Assembly: GCA_004296865.1 (NCBI GenBank)
Contig: SCVQ01000259.1
Location: 1 to 6,607, forward strand
DNA: 6,607 nucleotides
DNA from: Nitrospirota bacterium
GTDB taxonomy: Bacteria; Nitrospirota; Nitrospiria; Nitrospirales; Nitrospiraceae
Direction of reading: 5' to 3'
Shown: positions 5,156 through 6,607 of the stretch, in pieces
Numbering within the stretch: the stretch's first letter is position 1
How the letters are laid out: the number at the start of each line of letters is the position of its first letter
The notes under the pieces: model-generated
Databases searched by the model: none
Told to the model about the DNA's origin: nothing
Seen by the model: only the letters and a program-made list of their open reading frames with translations
Position numbers and translations under genes: made by a program

Positions 5156-6196
5156 CTACCCTCCGCCCAGCGTCACCGTGAGCGCCAGTTCTTTATCTCC
5201 CCGAAGGACCCGGAGCGTGACGTTCTGCCCCGGTGTCGTGCGTTCCATCAGGTAGTTCTTCAACTGCGCGGCGTCGGTGATCTCCGTGTCGTCGATGGCG
5301 AGGATGAGATCGCCCTTCTGCACGCCGCCGAAGGAGGCCGGCTCGAAGGCCTGCCCGACGGCCACACGCCAGCGCGTGCCCACCTTGACGACTTTCATCT
5401 GCAGGCCGAGACGGGAAAATCCCGGTTGCGTGCCGGCCAGGAGCGCGCCCACGATTTTCTTGGTGAGGACGCCCGGCACGGCGAAGGCCAGCCGGCTGCA
5501 ACCGTGGCCGCCTTGCGCCTCGTCGGTCTTGATGATGGCGTGCATGACCCCGACCAACTCGCCCTGGAGATTGAACAGGCCGCCGCCGGAATTCCCGCTG
5601 CAGACGGGGACGTCGGATTGCAATAGCCTGGTGTCCACCGTTTGCAGGAAGGTGTTGGGGTTGCCGATCCGGCCGAAGGCGACGGTGGGGCCCCAGCCCA
5701 GCGGATAGCCCACGGTAAAGACTTCCTGTCCTGGCCTCGCCTCCCGGTCGGCGAGGGCGATAACCGCCGTCTCCAAGTCCTTCGCGGGGGCTTGCAGCTT
5801 GTACAACACGAGATCAAGATAGGCGGTGCCGCCCACGAGCTTGGCCGGCAATTCATCCAGGCTCTGGGTCAGGATCAAGATCGTCTCGGGGACGACGATC
5901 TTGGCGCCGTCCTGGCGTTCGACCGCGTGGCGTGCGGTGAGGAGATAGCCGTCATGCAGGTGGATGCCGGTCCCTCGGAGGGACAGCCCCAGTTGGTAAT
6001 CGGACTGTCGCCCTTCCGGCATGCGTTCCAGTATGCCGACCGTCGCCCGCTTGGCGCGCTCGACCGCCTGTGCGAGACGCTCCTCGGACAACTCGGCCTG
6101 TGCCGCAGGCAGCGGCGAGAGGAGCAGGGGGACGACCAGGAAAGCAATCGCTGTGCTGTAGCGAAGCAGACCGACGAATCGAATGACTACGACCAT
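5156..6196 (-). CDS. HtrA/DegP-like periplasmic serine protease with one PDZ domain
   Basis: A 346-residue trypsin-fold (S1C-like) protease, probably acting on misfolded envelope proteins. A signal peptide covers residues 1 to about 34, with an Arg, a long hydrophobic stretch and an AQA cleavage site. The protease domain has the expected triad: His90 in TARHAVE, Asp128 in YLDLVLYK and Ser203 in GNSGGGLFN. A single PDZ domain occupies about 255-346 (GVQKGDLILAIDD, then GQNVTLRVLRGDKE). One PDZ resembles DegS, whereas DegP and DegQ have two; the cleavable-looking signal argues against a DegS-type membrane anchor. Unusually, the residue four before Ser203 is Cys199, with a second cysteine at 233, unlike the INPGNSGG of standard HtrA proteins. 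The start chosen is ATG 6194-6196, preceded at 5 bases by GAGG (6202-6205). An in-frame ATG at 6310 would put 38 poor residues before the signal peptide. The downstream gene begins 2 bp later. The protease class is firm, the subgroup and substrate are not. Confidence 0.9.
   Translation of the reverse strand: MVVVIRFVGLLRYSTAIAFLVVPLLLSPLPAAQAELSEERLAQAVERAKRATVGILERMPEGRQSDYQLGLSLRGTGIHLHDGYLLTARHAVERQDGAKIVVPETILILTQSLDELPAKLVGGTAYLDLVLYKLQAPAKDLETAVIALADREARPGQEVFTVGYPLGWGPTVAFGRIGNPNTFLQTVDTRLLQSDVPVCSGNSGGGLFNLQGELVGVMHAIIKTDEAQGGHGCSRLAFAVPGVLTKKIVGALLAGTQPGFSRLGLQMKVVKVGTRWRVAVGQAFEPASFGGVQKGDLILAIDDTEITDAAQLKNYLMERTTPGQNVTLRVLRGDKELALTVTLGGG
5159..5164 (-). promoter_or_regulatory. Shine-Dalgarno of the HMA-like gene within the protease end
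   Basis: GGAGGG on the - strand lies over the last glycine codons of the protease gene, 5 bases before the ATG of the small gene. The protease stop TAG sits between site and start. This layout implies translational coupling of the two genes and fixes the downstream start. Confidence 0.75.
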
Positions 6197-6251
6197 GACG
6201 ACCTCACACCGGATCAAGGATGAATAAGACGAGCAGATTGCTGCCGACGAA

Positions 6252-6257
6252 AGTATA
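6252..6257 (-). promoter_or_regulatory. Possible -10 element of the protease operon
   Basis: TATACT on the - strand matches five of six bases of TATAAT and lies in the AT-rich part of the divergent intergenic region, about 56 bases before the protease ATG. A TG lies two bases before it, nearly an extended -10. There is no good -35 at 16-18 bp upstream, so activation or another sigma factor is possible. Low confidence. Confidence 0.3.
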
Positions 6258-6377
6258 AACAAGATGGGGTTCGTTTTTCTCGTAAAAAATGGCGCGACTC
6301 TCTGCGTCACTGAGAATCGGGGTACAGTTTCCTCGGATGGCTCCAGTGTGAGAGACTACGTTCGCCGGGTGCCTGTT

Positions 6378-6393
6378 TTCCACGATAGTGGAA
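6378..6393 (+). promoter_or_regulatory. Inverted repeat over the rluE ribosome binding region
   Basis: TTCCAC and GTGGAA form a perfect 6-bp inverted repeat around a GATA loop. The right arm contains the GGAA that would serve as Shine-Dalgarno for the GTG start at 6400. As RNA it could be a small hairpin limiting rluE translation; as DNA it could be a short operator. Either role is inference from position. No T tract follows, so it is not a terminator. Confidence 0.4.
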
Positions 6394-6399
6394 GTGACG

Positions 6400-6607
6400 G
6401 TGAAGTCAACATCTCGCACCATCGCATTCAATAAACCCTATGGGGTGCAGCCTTGTTTCACCGATGAGAAGGGGCGGCCGACGTTGGCCGATTTCGTGGC
6501 GATCCCCGAGGTCTATGCAGCCGGCCGATTAGATGCGGATAGCGAAGGGCTCATGCTGCTCACCTCGGACGGTGCCCTCGCCCATCGCATTACCGATCCC
6601 AAGCACA
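6400..6607 (+). CDS. rluE: 23S rRNA pseudouridine synthase RluE, N-terminal part
   Basis: The beginning of an RsuA-family pseudouridine synthase, cut by the right edge after 69 codons. It opens with [17 protein letters not shown], continues GRPTLADF and [20 protein letters not shown], then [12 protein letters not shown]. The strong similarity to E. coli RluE ([25 protein letters not shown]) and the absence of an S4 domain point to RluE, which modifies U2457 of 23S rRNA in E. coli. Asp45 is the expected catalytic residue. There is no in-frame ATG between the upstream stop at 6349-6351 and the conserved domain. The start must therefore be GTG, most likely 6400 (GGAAG five bases upstream), with 6394 or 6388 as alternatives. 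It is divergent from the protease operon. It is the second enzyme of this family here, after rluB. Confidence 0.9.
   Translation, partial: MKSTSRTIAFNKPYGVQPCFTDEKGRPTLADFVAIPEVYAAGRLDADSEGLMLLTSDGALAHRITDPKH

Noticed and set aside
4677..5255. A 192-codon + strand frame across the fabI upstream gap and the HMA-like gene
   Set aside because: It is antisense to the small exported protein and the protease end, with no motif; the - strand frames have signal peptides, ribosome binding sites and operon spacing.
6204..6431. A 75-codon - strand frame in the divergent intergenic region
   Set aside because: It overlaps the conserved start of rluE antisense, has no recognised motif, and its end covers the protease ribosome binding region. 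A small real gene cannot be wholly excluded but nothing supports it.

Overview
This window is a stretch of GC-rich bacterial chromosome. It carries eight protein-coding genes: six complete, and one cut at each edge. Every gene except a small periplasmic protein has a recognisable family. The mix of GMP synthase, pseudouridine synthases, aspartyl-tRNA synthetase, MsrA, FabI and an HtrA-like protease looks like core genome. I see no mobile element, integrase, CRISPR array, tRNA or rRNA. The composition, gene set and an AspRS of the non-discriminating type suggest a Gram-negative, perhaps Nitrospirota (Nitrospira-like) bacterium. That taxonomic guess is inference and was not tested by any search.

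The left half (1-3812) is all on the + strand. It starts with the last 114 codons of guaA, followed by rluB (23S rRNA pseudouridine synthase with an S4 domain and an Arg/Pro/Ala-rich repeat tail). aspS follows, overlapping rluB by an ATGA stop/start junction with a strong Shine-Dalgarno inside the rluB tail, so the two are probably translationally coupled. msrA comes next and encodes an exported methionine sulfoxide reductase A. These genes are tightly packed and could share transcripts. rluB and aspS both serve translation, and guaA supplies GMP.

The right half (3841-6196) is on the - strand. fabI (enoyl-ACP reductase) converges on msrA and has a credible sigma70-type promoter in the 179 bp gap upstream of it. 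Further right, an exported HtrA/DegP-like serine protease with one PDZ domain is followed only 2 bp later by a small exported protein with an HMA-like (ferredoxin-like) pattern. These two form a clear two-gene operon, and the pair's partnership is the least characterised thing here.

At the right edge (from about 6400, + strand) is the start of a second RsuA-family pseudouridine synthase, recognisable as rluE. It has no ATG and must use a GTG start, so it is easy to miss. A perfect 6-bp inverted repeat lies directly over its ribosome binding region. The 203 bp between the divergent protease and rluE genes is locally AT-rich and should hold both promoters.

No wholly new system is evident. The observations most worth checking are the His/Gly specificity signature of a tRNA(Asp/Asn)-charging AspRS, a trypsin-like Cys pair around the active-site Ser of the HtrA homologue, the protease/HMA-like operon, and the hairpin at the rluE start.
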